This document shows positions 25,850 to 35,073 of a DNA stretch of 64,000 nucleotides, one piece after another. The position numbers were made by a program, and so were the translations under genes. Location: positions 315,921 to 379,920 of the forward strand of contig NZ_OY730238.1 of assembly GCF_963422545.1 (NCBI RefSeq), read 5' to 3'. Origin of the DNA: an uncultured Flavobacterium sp. (lineage in GTDB: Bacteria; Bacteroidota; Bacteroidia; Flavobacteriales; Flavobacteriaceae). Position 1 is the first letter of the stretch. Every line of letters starts with the position of its first letter. A model generated the notes under the pieces. It did not search any database. It was not told the origin of the DNA and saw only the letters and a program-made list of their open reading frames with translations.

Positions 25850-27049
25850 TAACTGCAGCTGAATTTTATACTTGTTGCATATTTTCATTACAAACAACAT
25901 TATTGTTGAGAAAACTAATGACCAAATAATTCCCGGAACTCTTACACGAAAATATCCCGGAATAATATGAATACTAAATGCTTTACAGAAATAATAAATT
26001 ATTCCCGGTAAAATATAGATCAATAGCGGATTTGCTGCCGCCGGCATAAAGAAATTACTCCATTTGGTTTGTTTTTTAATTTCCATCAGCCAGTAAAGAA
26101 AATAGAATAATACGGTGCAAATCGTTGCCGAAAACATGGTCCACGATGGCGTTCCTTTTATTTTTGAAATTCCAAAATATGGTCTTAATAAATAACCTGT
26201 CACGAAAAATAAAACCGCAAAAACTATTACCATCCAATTGATTTTGGGAGCTACTTTTTGATCAAAGAACAATAACGAAATTACAACTCCGGCACTTACT
26301 AATGATGCATGTGTTAAATGTCCGGCAATGAAGTTTAACCAATATGTTTCCTTTATTATTGATTCTTCTGTCAAATTAATAGAATTGGCAATAACACAAA
26401 CAATCAAAAAAGCAATCATAGCCCATAATCTTCCTGAAACTAACCAATAATAGACTACTGTAAAAAGATAGGCCCAACCAATTAGCCCCAGAATTCCCCA
26501 CCATTTTGGTGTCATACCAATTTCTCCTGTATCCTGAACATATAAAAAATACAACATTACTAAAACCAGCATTCCACCATATTGAAGTGTGTTTTTTAGC
26601 CAAACCGGAAAGTCTTTAGCATATTTATTCCAAATTGGAATTGGCATTGAATAAGCCAAAAGTCCCCAGAAAGCAGGTGCGATTATCATTTTTGAAGCAT
26701 CGTAACCATATTCTGAATTGACCATATAAACGCCAATAATTATTAGGGCTAAAGCGCGTTTTAAAGTATATGCCCAAATTACCTTTGGGCTATCGCCTTT
26801 TATCAATCTGGCATTAAATGCAAACGGAACTGACATTCCAACTATAAATAAAAAAGCAGGAAAAACTAAATCTGCAAAAGTCATTGCATCGGCATCTGCA
26901 GACATATGCTTCATCCATTGTGGTACATCTTTTATACTTGCCAGCTCGTTTACAAAAATCATTACAAAAATGGTAATTCCACGTAATGCATCTATAGATA
27001 CTATTCTTTTATTAGATAAATTTTCTTTTATTTTCATAAATAATTGCAT
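25847..27049 (-). CDS. DUF5009 / HGSNAT-like membrane protein, second copy
   Basis: The product has 400 residues and about 10-11 membrane segments. The signature RIVSIDALRGITIFVMIFVN and TFADLVFPAFLFIVGMSVPF match the family of the gene at 10172, though the two are strongly diverged. The catalytic-type His of the family is replaced or shifted: MTFADLVFP follows SADADA rather than HGCTPT. Start: the ATG at 27049 or the in-frame ATG at 27037 (MKIKENL) are both possible given the promoter at 27063-27091. The substrate is unknown. Confidence 0.78.
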   Translation of the reverse strand: MQLFMKIKENLSNKRIVSIDALRGITIFVMIFVNELASIKDVPQWMKHMSADADAMTFADLVFPAFLFIVGMSVPFAFNARLIKGDSPKVIWAYTLKRALALIIIGVYMVNSEYGYDASKMIIAPAFWGLLAYSMPIPIWNKYAKDFPVWLKNTLQYGGMLVLVMLYFLYVQDTGEIGMTPKWWGILGLIGWAYLFTVVYYWLVSGRLWAMIAFLIVCVIANSINLTEESIIKETYWLNFIAGHLTHASLVSAGVVISLLFFDQKVAPKINWMVIVFAVLFFVTGYLLRPYFGISKIKGTPSWTMFSATICTVLFYFLYWLMEIKKQTKWSNFFMPAAANPLLIYILPGIIYYFCKAFSIHIIPGYFRVRVPGIIWSLVFSTIMLFVMKICNKYKIQLQL

Positions 27050-27062
27050 TATTGATTATTAA

Positions 27063-27091
27063 CAAATATAAAATAATAGACCATATTTCAA
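27063..27091 (-). promoter_or_regulatory. Promoter of the second DUF5009 gene
   Basis: On the minus strand a -33 TTG (27089-27091) is separated by 18 bases from TATATTTG (27063-27070), a close match to the Bacteroidetes sigma-A-type consensus. Confidence 0.7.
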
Positions 27092-27186
27092 ATTAATTTC
27101 TGCAATAATTTTGCAAGTCATTGCGTTTGCAATAAAATTTTTACAATTAAAAATAGTCAACTATACTAAGTACTATCTATTTTATT

Positions 27187-27194
27187 TATTTTTG
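27187..27194 (+). promoter_or_regulatory. -7 box of the CpsB-type phosphatase gene
   Basis: TATTTTTG (TAnnTTTG) ends 5 bases before the ATG at 27200, so the transcript would be nearly or fully leaderless. Confidence 0.45.
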
Positions 27195-27199
27195 TAAGC

Positions 27200-27943
27200 A
27201 TGTTATCATTCCTTAAATCGAAACCGTACTTAAAAGATCTTCTTGCCGGAGATTATGTTGACATCCATTCTCATTTGTTACCAGGAATTGATGATGGTGC
27301 CAAAACAATAGCTGACACAGCTACTCTTGCTAAATCTTTTGCAGAAATTGGAGTCACACAATTTATTACAACGCCTCATATTAGTCACTACATTTGGAAT
27401 AATTCTCCTGAAATTATTATCAAAAAACAGCAGGAAACTAAACTTTTGCTAAAAAAGGACAATATTATCATTCCGTTTCAGGCTGCTGCCGAATATTTTA
27501 TGGATGATTGGTTTGAGAATCATTTTAAAAATGAAAAACTTTTAACGCTAAAGGATAATTATGTTTTAGTAGAAATGTCATACATAAATGCACCTGTTCA
27601 ATTGTATAAAATACTTTTTGATTTACAAATTGCAGGATACATTCCGGTATTAGCACACCCTGAAAGATATTTGTTTTATCATAAAAATTTAAATGAGTAT
27701 GATAAGTTAAAAAAAGCAGGATGTCTATTTCAATTAAATTTACTTGCAGTAGTAGGATATTATGGTAACGAAGTCACCAAAATTGCAGAACAACTACTAA
27801 AAAAAGGAATGTATGATTTTGTTGGAACTGATGTTCATCATAGCAATCATATTTCTTATTTCAATCAAAAAGTAAAAATTGACGTTTCTACTCTAAAGGA
27901 AGTCGTCGCTAATAACCAATTTTTCAAATTCCAGCTCAGCTAA
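27200..27943 (+). CDS. CpsB/YwqE-type tyrosine-protein phosphatase (PHP family)
   Basis: The product has 247 residues. Metal ligands are visible in VDIHSHLLPGIDDGAK, TTPHISHY, AAAEYFMDDW, PVLAHPERYLFY and FVGTDVHHSNH, the PHP phosphoesterase set of CpsB/CapC and YwqE. These enzymes dephosphorylate the tyrosine-rich tail of the BY-kinase that controls polysaccharide chain length. The gene ends convergent with the wzc-like gene and shares a terminator with it, which fits a kinase/phosphatase pair with separate promoters. It is full length. Confidence 0.92.
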   Translation: MLSFLKSKPYLKDLLAGDYVDIHSHLLPGIDDGAKTIADTATLAKSFAEIGVTQFITTPHISHYIWNNSPEIIIKKQQETKLLLKKDNIIIPFQAAAEYFMDDWFENHFKNEKLLTLKDNYVLVEMSYINAPVQLYKILFDLQIAGYIPVLAHPERYLFYHKNLNEYDKLKKAGCLFQLNLLAVVGYYGNEVTKIAEQLLKKGMYDFVGTDVHHSNHISYFNQKVKIDVSTLKEVVANNQFFKFQLS

Positions 27944-27960
27944 TTTAAGTTTTCCCCATA

Positions 27961-27991
27961 AAAAAAGCGATTCAATTTGAATCGCTTTTTT
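27961..27991. terminator. Bidirectional terminator at the end of the polysaccharide operon
   Basis: A6-GCGATTCAA / TTGAATCGC-T6 forms a hairpin between the convergent phosphatase and Wzc genes. Confidence 0.9.
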
Positions 27992-28001
27992 ACATTAATT
28001 T

Positions 28002-30386
28002 CTATTTAGATAGCAGGCTTTTATACCAGGGCTTCTTTTTGACGCTAAGATTATGGCCATAACCATAGCCATAACTTTTTCCTGAATCAGTATCGTTAAG
28101 AACAATACACATGTTAGGCAGTTTTTTTTCTTTATAAAAAGCATTAGCTATAGATAACATACTTTTTTCTAATACTCTGGCACGCATAACATATACAAAG
28201 GTATCTGCATTTTTTGCAATCAATACCGTATCTGCAACTAAACTAGCAGGAGCAGTATCTACAATAATATAATCATACTCCTTTTTTAGTTGTTCAAAAA
28301 GTTGATCCATTTTTTTCCCCATCAATAACTCAGCAGGATTTGGCGGAATAATTCCAGAAGGTAAAACAAAAAGATTTTCGTATCCTTTATACTTCACAAT
28401 ATAATCTTTTATATTGTTATCTGTTGAAGACAAGTAATTTGTTAACCCCAAACCGGGAACATCCATATATTCTCCAAATTTTGGACTTCTTATATCTGCT
28501 CCAATTAATAATACTCGTCTTCCTGATAAAGCAAAAGTTGCTGCAAGATTTACTGATATAAATGTTTTCCCTTCTGAAGCAAAAGTCGATGTAACAAAGA
28601 TTGTCTTAGCAATTCCATCCGGAACTTTTGTGAGCATAAACTCTAAATTGGTTCTTACAATACGTATCGCTTCGTTAGAACTTGTTCTACCATCAGATTT
28701 AATCAACTCTGCTGTATTATCTGAAGTTGGCACATCACCAATAAACGGAATTTGTGTTTTTCCTTCTAAGTCTGATTTACTCTTGATTTTTGTATCTAAT
28801 AAATCCTCTACATAAATAATTCCAAAAGGAACTATTAAACCAAGAATTAAACCTGCTAAATAAACGATTTTTTTCTTAGGACTTACCGGATCTCTATCTG
28901 CTTTCGCACTATCAATCACTCGGGCGTTTGGTTCTGTCGCAGCAAGTGAAATTGCCGTTTCTTCTCTTTTTTGAAGTAAGTATAAATACAATTCTTCTTT
29001 TACTTTTTGCTGTCTTGCAATACCTCTTAACTGACGTTCCTGCCCTGGAATTTTAACAATTTTGGTATTTAAAATTCCTTCCTGACTTTTAATGTTTCTA
29101 TTTTGAATTTCTAAATTTGACTGCGTACGATTTAAACTAGATGCAACACTTAATTTCAAAGAATTAATTTGCTGATCTAATTTTATAACTGAAGGATTCT
29201 CTGTTGTCGCAGATTTTAAAATTCTATTTCTGTCTAAAACCAATTGATTATAGGAGCTTATCAATCCGTTAACATCACCTTTATCACTAATAATATTTGA
29301 AGGCAGTAAATCAGAATTAGAACTTTTTTTCATGAATTCTAATAGTGAAGAAACGACATTCAACTGTATTTCAGTATCTACTCCTTTTTTATCATATTCA
29401 TTTGAACCTTCAATAAACAATTTTGCTTCAGATTCAACATCTGTCAGTTTATTTGATTTTTTAAAACTCTCAACATTTTGCTCAACTCCATCAAGCTCTT
29501 TTGTTATCAAAACAAGCCTGTTAGTTATAAAATTAGATGTGTTTTCAGATATGAATTTTTTGTCTTCTGCAGCATCGTTATTATAAATTTGAATCATATT
29601 GTCTAAAAACTCCTCTGCCTTTTTTGCAACGGGATCCGTAATTGAAATCCCAACAACACTGCTTGTTTTACTGACAGTTTCAACCTTTAGTTTCTTTCTA
29701 AAATCTTCAGTAATATCATCTAATGACTTTATTCTAATGAAAATAGTTTTTATATTTTCAGGTTTGTTTTTATCAAAAAAAAGCGTCTTGTCGATAATCA
29801 AAGTTCCAATCTTTGTATTTATTTTTTCTCCAAATCTGAATTCTTTTTTTCCTGACAGAATAAATTTATCTTCTCCCGTTGATTCACTTTCCAATACAAA
29901 AATTGTAGCAGATAAAGGTTGGCACTTTAACGAAATCTTTTCTTCGTCGAATAATTGTATTTTATTAAAAAAATGTACACTTATCGGAGGATCTGTGTAA
30001 AGATCCCTATCTACAATGTTTTCCTCTTCAAATAAAGAGACATTTAAATTTAACTTCTTAATCGTCTTTTCTATTAAAGTTCTCGATTTTAGAATTTCAA
30101 TTTCGTTATCTACATTACTTTTCATATTACTGCCTAAACCTATATCAGCAAAAGCTGATAATTCAGAAAGCATACCTCCTTTTTTTTCATCCTTAACCAA
30201 TATTGTAGTAGTTGCTTCATAGTTGGGTTTGGCATACCACAAATAAAGAAAAGATGCAAACAAGCCAATTATTACACTTAACAAAAACCAACGCCAATGA
30301 ACAGCATATTTATCAAACTGTTGTTTCAAACTAACTTCTTGAGCTTCATCATCCATAAACTCATCATAAAAATCGTTATTCTTCAT
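28002..30386 (-). CDS. Wzc-like polysaccharide co-polymerase / tyrosine autokinase
   Basis: The product has 794 residues. It has an N-terminal Wzz domain with a membrane segment near residues 30-50 and a long periplasmic coiled coil (residues about 270-480, containing LDQQINSLKLSVASSLNR). A second membrane segment (IVYLAGLILGLIVPFGIIY) leads into the BY-kinase domain with TSTFASEGKTFISVNLAATF (Walker A, near residue 605) and VLLIGADIRSP (Walker A'). The C-terminal tail has YGYGYGH and a further Tyr. It sets chain length and drives export together with Wza. It is the last gene of the leftward operon, 6 bases after wza. Confidence 0.95.
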   Translation of the reverse strand: MKNNDFYDEFMDDEAQEVSLKQQFDKYAVHWRWFLLSVIIGLFASFLYLWYAKPNYEATTTILVKDEKKGGMLSELSAFADIGLGSNMKSNVDNEIEILKSRTLIEKTIKKLNLNVSLFEEENIVDRDLYTDPPISVHFFNKIQLFDEEKISLKCQPLSATIFVLESESTGEDKFILSGKKEFRFGEKINTKIGTLIIDKTLFFDKNKPENIKTIFIRIKSLDDITEDFRKKLKVETVSKTSSVVGISITDPVAKKAEEFLDNMIQIYNNDAAEDKKFISENTSNFITNRLVLITKELDGVEQNVESFKKSNKLTDVESEAKLFIEGSNEYDKKGVDTEIQLNVVSSLLEFMKKSSNSDLLPSNIISDKGDVNGLISSYNQLVLDRNRILKSATTENPSVIKLDQQINSLKLSVASSLNRTQSNLEIQNRNIKSQEGILNTKIVKIPGQERQLRGIARQQKVKEELYLYLLQKREETAISLAATEPNARVIDSAKADRDPVSPKKKIVYLAGLILGLIVPFGIIYVEDLLDTKIKSKSDLEGKTQIPFIGDVPTSDNTAELIKSDGRTSSNEAIRIVRTNLEFMLTKVPDGIAKTIFVTSTFASEGKTFISVNLAATFALSGRRVLLIGADIRSPKFGEYMDVPGLGLTNYLSSTDNNIKDYIVKYKGYENLFVLPSGIIPPNPAELLMGKKMDQLFEQLKKEYDYIIVDTAPASLVADTVLIAKNADTFVYVMRARVLEKSMLSIANAFYKEKKLPNMCIVLNDTDSGKSYGYGYGHNLSVKKKPWYKSLLSK

Positions 30387-30391
30387 TTTCT

Positions 30392-31183
30392 TTATTTAAA
30401 TATTAAAACAGATAATGACACCAAAATTGAGACTGCCGATATAATTACTGATGTGTTTGGACCTACCGCTGATGAATTTACTCTGGTTTTATTTGGTTCA
30501 ACATACACTACATCATTTTGAGCCAAATAGTAAAAAGGTGAATTAATAAAATCTGATTTTGTTATATCAACTCTGTTATAAGATTTTTGTCCGTTATTTT
30601 CTCTAATAACCAGAATGTTATTTCTCTTACCATAAATAGTTAAATCTTTGGCCATACTTAAAGCTTCTATCAGAGTAATTCTCTCTGAAACAACCGGATA
30701 AGTTCCCGGTAAATTAACCTCACCCTGTAATGAAATTTTAAAATTTGTTACTCGAAGATTTATGATTGGATTTTTGATATACTTACCAATTTTACTTTGC
30801 AGGAGTTGCAGCGCCTCAGTACGAGTAAGTCCGCCTATTTTAATATTTCCTAATACTGGAAATTCTATATTTCCATTTTGATCCACCAGATAAGTCTGTA
30901 CCGTTTCCTGACCACGGGTAATATCTGCTTTATTATTGCTAGAAATACTGTAAGTCTTTAAGTTAAAAGGAACAGCTGCTTCAGGATCGTCAGTAGAAAC
31001 GACAATCATCAACAAATCATCTGGTTGAATTTTAATTTCATAGGAACTAAAATTTTGGTTCTTTGTTAAAGAATCAATATCTTGATAATAGACTACATTT
31101 TTTCTTGAAGCACAAGAAAAAAACAAAATCAATATTGATAAAAAACTTAAAGTTTTTATCAAAAAAATAAATTGGGATTTCAT
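30392..31183 (-). CDS. Wza-like polysaccharide export lipoprotein
   Basis: The product has 263 residues with a lipoprotein signal ending FFSCASRK. The polysaccharide export domain is marked by SYEIKIQPDDLLMIVVST, followed by SLBB-type segments (GNIEFPVLGNIKIGGLTR; GEVNLPGTYPVVSERITL). It ends with a hydrophobic helix (VIISAVSILVSLSVLIF), as in many Bacteroidetes Wza proteins. It forms the outer-membrane channel for the polymer. It is located between the initiating transferase and wzc. Confidence 0.93.
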   Translation of the reverse strand: MKSQFIFLIKTLSFLSILILFFSCASRKNVVYYQDIDSLTKNQNFSSYEIKIQPDDLLMIVVSTDDPEAAVPFNLKTYSISSNNKADITRGQETVQTYLVDQNGNIEFPVLGNIKIGGLTRTEALQLLQSKIGKYIKNPIINLRVTNFKISLQGEVNLPGTYPVVSERITLIEALSMAKDLTIYGKRNNILVIRENNGQKSYNRVDITKSDFINSPFYYLAQNDVVYVEPNKTRVNSSAVGPNTSVIISAVSILVSLSVLIFK

Positions 31184-31289
31184 TATATTAAATTTTAAAA
31201 CGTGTATATTTTACCAAATAGAGAAGACTATTTAGTTTGTTATTATTTTTATTAAGAAGTTTTTAATTGAAATTATGACATGTACTTTT

Positions 31290-32708
31290 TTAGTAAGCAT
31301 TCTTTTCTCCTTCGAAAATATTCAGGACTGTTTTTACAATAATTTTTACATCTAAAAGCGAACTCCAATTTTCGATATACCAAATATCATATTCAACTCT
31401 ATTTTCCATATCCATAAGTTTTTTGGTCTCTCCTCGGTAACCGTTGATTTGTGCCCAACCTGTGATACCCGGTTTTGCATAATGACGAACTAAATAATTA
31501 TTAATTAACTCACTATATTCTTTGGTATGATACAACATATGTGGTCTTGGCCCTACTACTGACATATCCCCCAGAAAAACATTAAAAAACTGTGGGAGTT
31601 CATCAATACTTGTTTTTCTCATAAAAGCTCCAAATCTTGTAATACGTGAATCTCCTTTTTGGGCCTGTTTATTATGCGAGGAATTATTTACAGACATACT
31701 TCTAAATTTAAAACATGCAAATGACTTATTGTCTCTCCCAGATCGATCCTGTTTAAAGAAAATTGGCCCAGATGATTCAATTTTTATGATTAACATTATA
31801 ATAGGGAATAACCACGGAAATATTAATAAAATAACCCGTGAAGAAAAACAAATATCAAACGCTTTTTTCGCCAGTCGGTTTACCGCATACTCTAACGGCT
31901 CTCGGCGAGACATTAATACAGGGGTATTTTCATAAAATGAAATTTCCACCCTGCTTGACTTAGTATACAATTGAAAATCAGGAATAAATTTAATCCTAAC
32001 CATATGATGTTCGCAGATAGCAATTAATTTATTAATAGTCGTAACATCATCTATATGCAAGGCAACATACATTTCATCAACATGTTCGTTGCTTATAAAA
32101 CTCTGTATATCATTGAACCCTCCAAGAACATTAAAAAAAGTCGAATCTGAAATGTTCTGTTTTTCATCAAAAAAACCAAGGAATCTGTATCCATAAGTCA
32201 AATTTTTAGCAAGAATTTTACGCATATGATTACCTGTTTCATTTGCGCCTACAATAATTACATTTCTAAAGTTGTATCCTTTTGTTCTTATGAATTTTAG
32301 AGCTTTCATCGATAAAATACGAGAAAACATCAGTAATAAAAAAAATGAAAGAAAGAAATAGAACAATTGGAATCGGGAAATATCTGTATAATCTAAAAAG
32401 ACAACAAAGGCAGCTACAATTGCAGCAAGTATTATAACTTTCTTTATTGTTCTGGATAATATCGATTCAATTGTTTCTACTCTAATTATTCTATAGGAAT
32501 CTTTATATAGAAGAAGACCAAGCCAAATTAAATTACCCAGTAAGGAAATTGTCTGTGTTTCTTTTAAAAAAAGCCTATCGAGACTTTCAAATTTTATTAA
32601 TCCGGAAATAAGCACTGCGATATTAATCAATATCATGTCCCACAATATAAACATGATTTGGAAGTACCTGGAAAATCTATATTCAGATAGTTTTTGTAAA
32701 ATTTTCAT
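31290..32708 (-). CDS. Undecaprenyl-phosphate sugar-1-phosphate transferase (WcaJ-like)
   Basis: The product has about 472 residues. Four N-terminal membrane helices and a nucleotide-binding-like middle domain (NVIIVGANETGNHMRKIL) are followed by a re-entrant helix. The catalytic domain has FACFKFRSM, RKTSIDELPQFFNVFLGDM, SVVGPRP and KPGITGWAQINGYRG. It starts repeat-unit assembly by moving a sugar phosphate to undecaprenyl phosphate on the cytoplasmic face. The ATG at 32708 is preferred over the adjacent GTG at 32711. The sugar (often glucose in this branch) is inferred only. Confidence 0.93.
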   Translation of the reverse strand: MKILQKLSEYRFSRYFQIMFILWDMILINIAVLISGLIKFESLDRLFLKETQTISLLGNLIWLGLLLYKDSYRIIRVETIESILSRTIKKVIILAAIVAAFVVFLDYTDISRFQLFYFFLSFFLLLMFSRILSMKALKFIRTKGYNFRNVIIVGANETGNHMRKILAKNLTYGYRFLGFFDEKQNISDSTFFNVLGGFNDIQSFISNEHVDEMYVALHIDDVTTINKLIAICEHHMVRIKFIPDFQLYTKSSRVEISFYENTPVLMSRREPLEYAVNRLAKKAFDICFSSRVILLIFPWLFPIIMLIIKIESSGPIFFKQDRSGRDNKSFACFKFRSMSVNNSSHNKQAQKGDSRITRFGAFMRKTSIDELPQFFNVFLGDMSVVGPRPHMLYHTKEYSELINNYLVRHYAKPGITGWAQINGYRGETKKLMDMENRVEYDIWYIENWSSLLDVKIIVKTVLNIFEGEKNAY

Positions 32709-32718
32709 CACAAAGATT

Positions 32719-33822
32719 TTAATTGTTATTTATAATTATTGAATTAAAATGATTTGCATATTGATCAATAATAATCTCCCAGTCATAAAGATCAATTATC
32801 TTTTTTTTGTTTGCAATTAACATAGACTGATATCTATATTCTTTATAATCTAAACCAACTAAATGTCTTGCTACATCATTATCACTCGTAAAATAAAGAG
32901 CATCTTCACCTAAAATATATCGATTAAAATCATTTTCATTTGCGCAAATTAAACTGTTTGAAGACATTGCTTCAAGTAAAGACGGATTCGTTCCTCCAAC
33001 CGTGTGTCCATGAAAATAAATATTTGAGTAGTAACGTAAATTGTTTAAAACTTCTATATCGTAAATGCTACCTAAAAACTGAATTTGCTTATGAGAGTTG
33101 TATTTTCCTTTTAACGAATTTCCATAAGGTGTATCATGATTTCCAATTATTAGAAACGGGCGGGATAGATGGGCTTTTACTACACCATCTAAAATAATTT
33201 CTATACTATTTTCAGGTTCTAATCTAGCTATGAGCATATCATAATCATAGCAATTAATATTATAACGTTCTATAGCTACAACATTAGGATTCTGAAAAAT
33301 TGTTGCACCGTATGCAATGTATGTTGATTCAACCTTGTACTTATCTTTTAAATAATTTTTAATTCCAATAGAATCGGAAATTAGATGATTACTATATTTT
33401 ACACCTAATGACTCAGCGTAAATAAGAAATTTTTTTACCCTGTTTGAGTATTTTGTTCTTTTCCATTCAAGACCATCCATATTAGTTGTTATGATTGCTT
33501 TTTTAGGCATTAACCAACCCCAAATTGAACTACTTGTATAACCTAATTGCAAAATAATATCACAGTCCTGTTTTCTAACATCCAAAATGCAATTGAAATC
33601 ATAAATAAACTGTCCCGTAGTTCCAAGTTTTTCTTCAGGATCATAACAGTGAACGATTTTTACTCCGTTCCAATCTTTTTCTTGATAAGGATGATTGTGT
33701 GAATTGTAGACGATTACTTCAAAGCCTCTCTTAACTAAACCTAGTGCCAGATATTCAGCGCATTGTTCAAAACCGCCATAATGATTAGGAATTCCTCTTG
33801 TTCCTATAATTGAGATTTTCAT
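32719..33822 (-). CDS. DUF1972 family 4 glycosyltransferase
   Basis: The product has 367 residues. The DUF1972 start KISIIGTRGIPNHYGGFEQ is followed by NTD segments NSHNHPYQEKDWNGVKIVH and DGLEWKRTKYSNRVK. The C-terminal GT-B part has ARLEPENSIEIILDG and the donor-site GTNPSLLEAMSSNSLICAN. It probably adds a sugar, often rhamnose in this family, to the lipid-linked repeat unit in the cytoplasm. It is 10 bases upstream of the initiating transferase gene in the same operon. Confidence 0.9.
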   Translation of the reverse strand: MKISIIGTRGIPNHYGGFEQCAEYLALGLVKRGFEVIVYNSHNHPYQEKDWNGVKIVHCYDPEEKLGTTGQFIYDFNCILDVRKQDCDIILQLGYTSSSIWGWLMPKKAIITTNMDGLEWKRTKYSNRVKKFLIYAESLGVKYSNHLISDSIGIKNYLKDKYKVESTYIAYGATIFQNPNVVAIERYNINCYDYDMLIARLEPENSIEIILDGVVKAHLSRPFLIIGNHDTPYGNSLKGKYNSHKQIQFLGSIYDIEVLNNLRYYSNIYFHGHTVGGTNPSLLEAMSSNSLICANENDFNRYILGEDALYFTSDNDVARHLVGLDYKEYRYQSMLIANKKKIIDLYDWEIIIDQYANHFNSIIINNN

Positions 33823-33923
33823 TTCTTTAAAATAATTATATGATAAATAGTTGTTTCGATTGAAACTTAGATTTGTATAAATTATGATATAAAAAAAACT
33901 ATAGAAAAATAAATCATAGCTTT

Positions 33924-35062
33924 TTAACTATCAATCGAATAAATTAATTTATAAAAGTTTTTTGTAGCAATTCCTATTTTAAACCAATCGTAATTTTTAC
34001 AAATTATTGCATTTGCATTATCAGTAATATCAGTCAATCTAGTTTTATTTGCAATGACTTCCTGAATTCTAATTGCTAAATCTATAGGATTTTGACTTTC
34101 AAATAAAAAACCATTTTTATTATGCGTAATAACTTCTTTAAAAGGTTTTAAATCAGAGCATATAATAGGTTTTCCATAACTCATAGTTAAAAGTAAAACT
34201 CCGCTTTGATAAATATCTCTATAAGGTAAGACAACTAAATCTGCCTTTTGGTAAAAAAATGATACCTCATCATCGGGGATATATCTAAAATCTGTAATTA
34301 CAATATCCTCAATTTCTAATTCTTTGATTATTTGAGTGTATTCACTTAAATCGTTTTTCCAAGCTTTTCCTGCAATAACCAACTCAACATCACATTTTTT
34401 TTTTTGAGAACACTAAGAGCTTGTAATAAAATATCCAAGCCCTTAACTTTTTTTATTTGTCCGAAAAATAACAACGAAAACTTCTCAGTATTTTTAGGTT
34501 TAAAATTTGAAATAGGATTAATGAAAGGTAAATAATTTCCGTGCGGGATGATTACTTTAGGAATGGATAACTTAAATTTATCATCTAAGATATTTAATGA
34601 ACTTTTATTATGAACAATTATGCCATCAATGTATTTAAAACATTTTTTTTCAAAAAAAACATTTGCTTTTTTATCAAAAGAATTAACATCGTGTATTGTA
34701 ACTACTCTTTTAATTTTATTCAACCAAGCAAACCAAAGTATAAGTAAATCAATGCTTCTAAAAGTAAAAAAGTGAAGATGTATAATTCTAATATCTCGTT
34801 TTTTGAGATCTAAAATTGCAGAATAATGTCCATTTAAATACTTGAATACTTTAACTAAAAAGTTTCTGTTCCACATTCTTTTAAAATGCAATATCGTTAT
34901 TACTTTTTTGTATGTTCGTTCTGTAGTTTCATCACATGTATAAAAGAGAACTTCTACATTATCTGCGCCTAGCCCCATAGCTAGTCCATAATCATAATAA
35001 TCCATCCCTCCATGTCCACCAACTGGCTCAATGATACCAATTGAATATTTTTTTTTATCCAT
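33924..35062 (-). CDS. Family 4 glycosyltransferase interrupted by a frameshift in an A11 run
   Basis: Two overlapping frames make one GT-B protein. The N-terminal part (from 35062) runs MDKKKYSIGIIEPVGGHGG through FGQIKKVKGLDILLQALSV to a lysine run. The C-terminal part (to 33924) begins CDVELVIAGKAWKNDLSEY and has VVLPYRDIYQSGVLLLTMS. They are joined at an A11 run (34395-34405 on the plus strand); 9 or 12 A would restore one frame of about 379 residues. As written, the protein stops 22 residues after the run and lacks the donor-binding half. Slipped-strand phase variation, decay or a sequencing error are all possible. Confidence 0.82.
34395..34405. repeat. Homopolymer A11/T11 tract at the frameshift of the glycosyltransferase gene
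   Basis: An uninterrupted run of 11 T on the plus strand (A11 in the mRNA) lies inside the glycosyltransferase gene, exactly where the two frames join. Confidence 0.9.
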
Positions 35063-35073
35063 TAAAATTTAGA

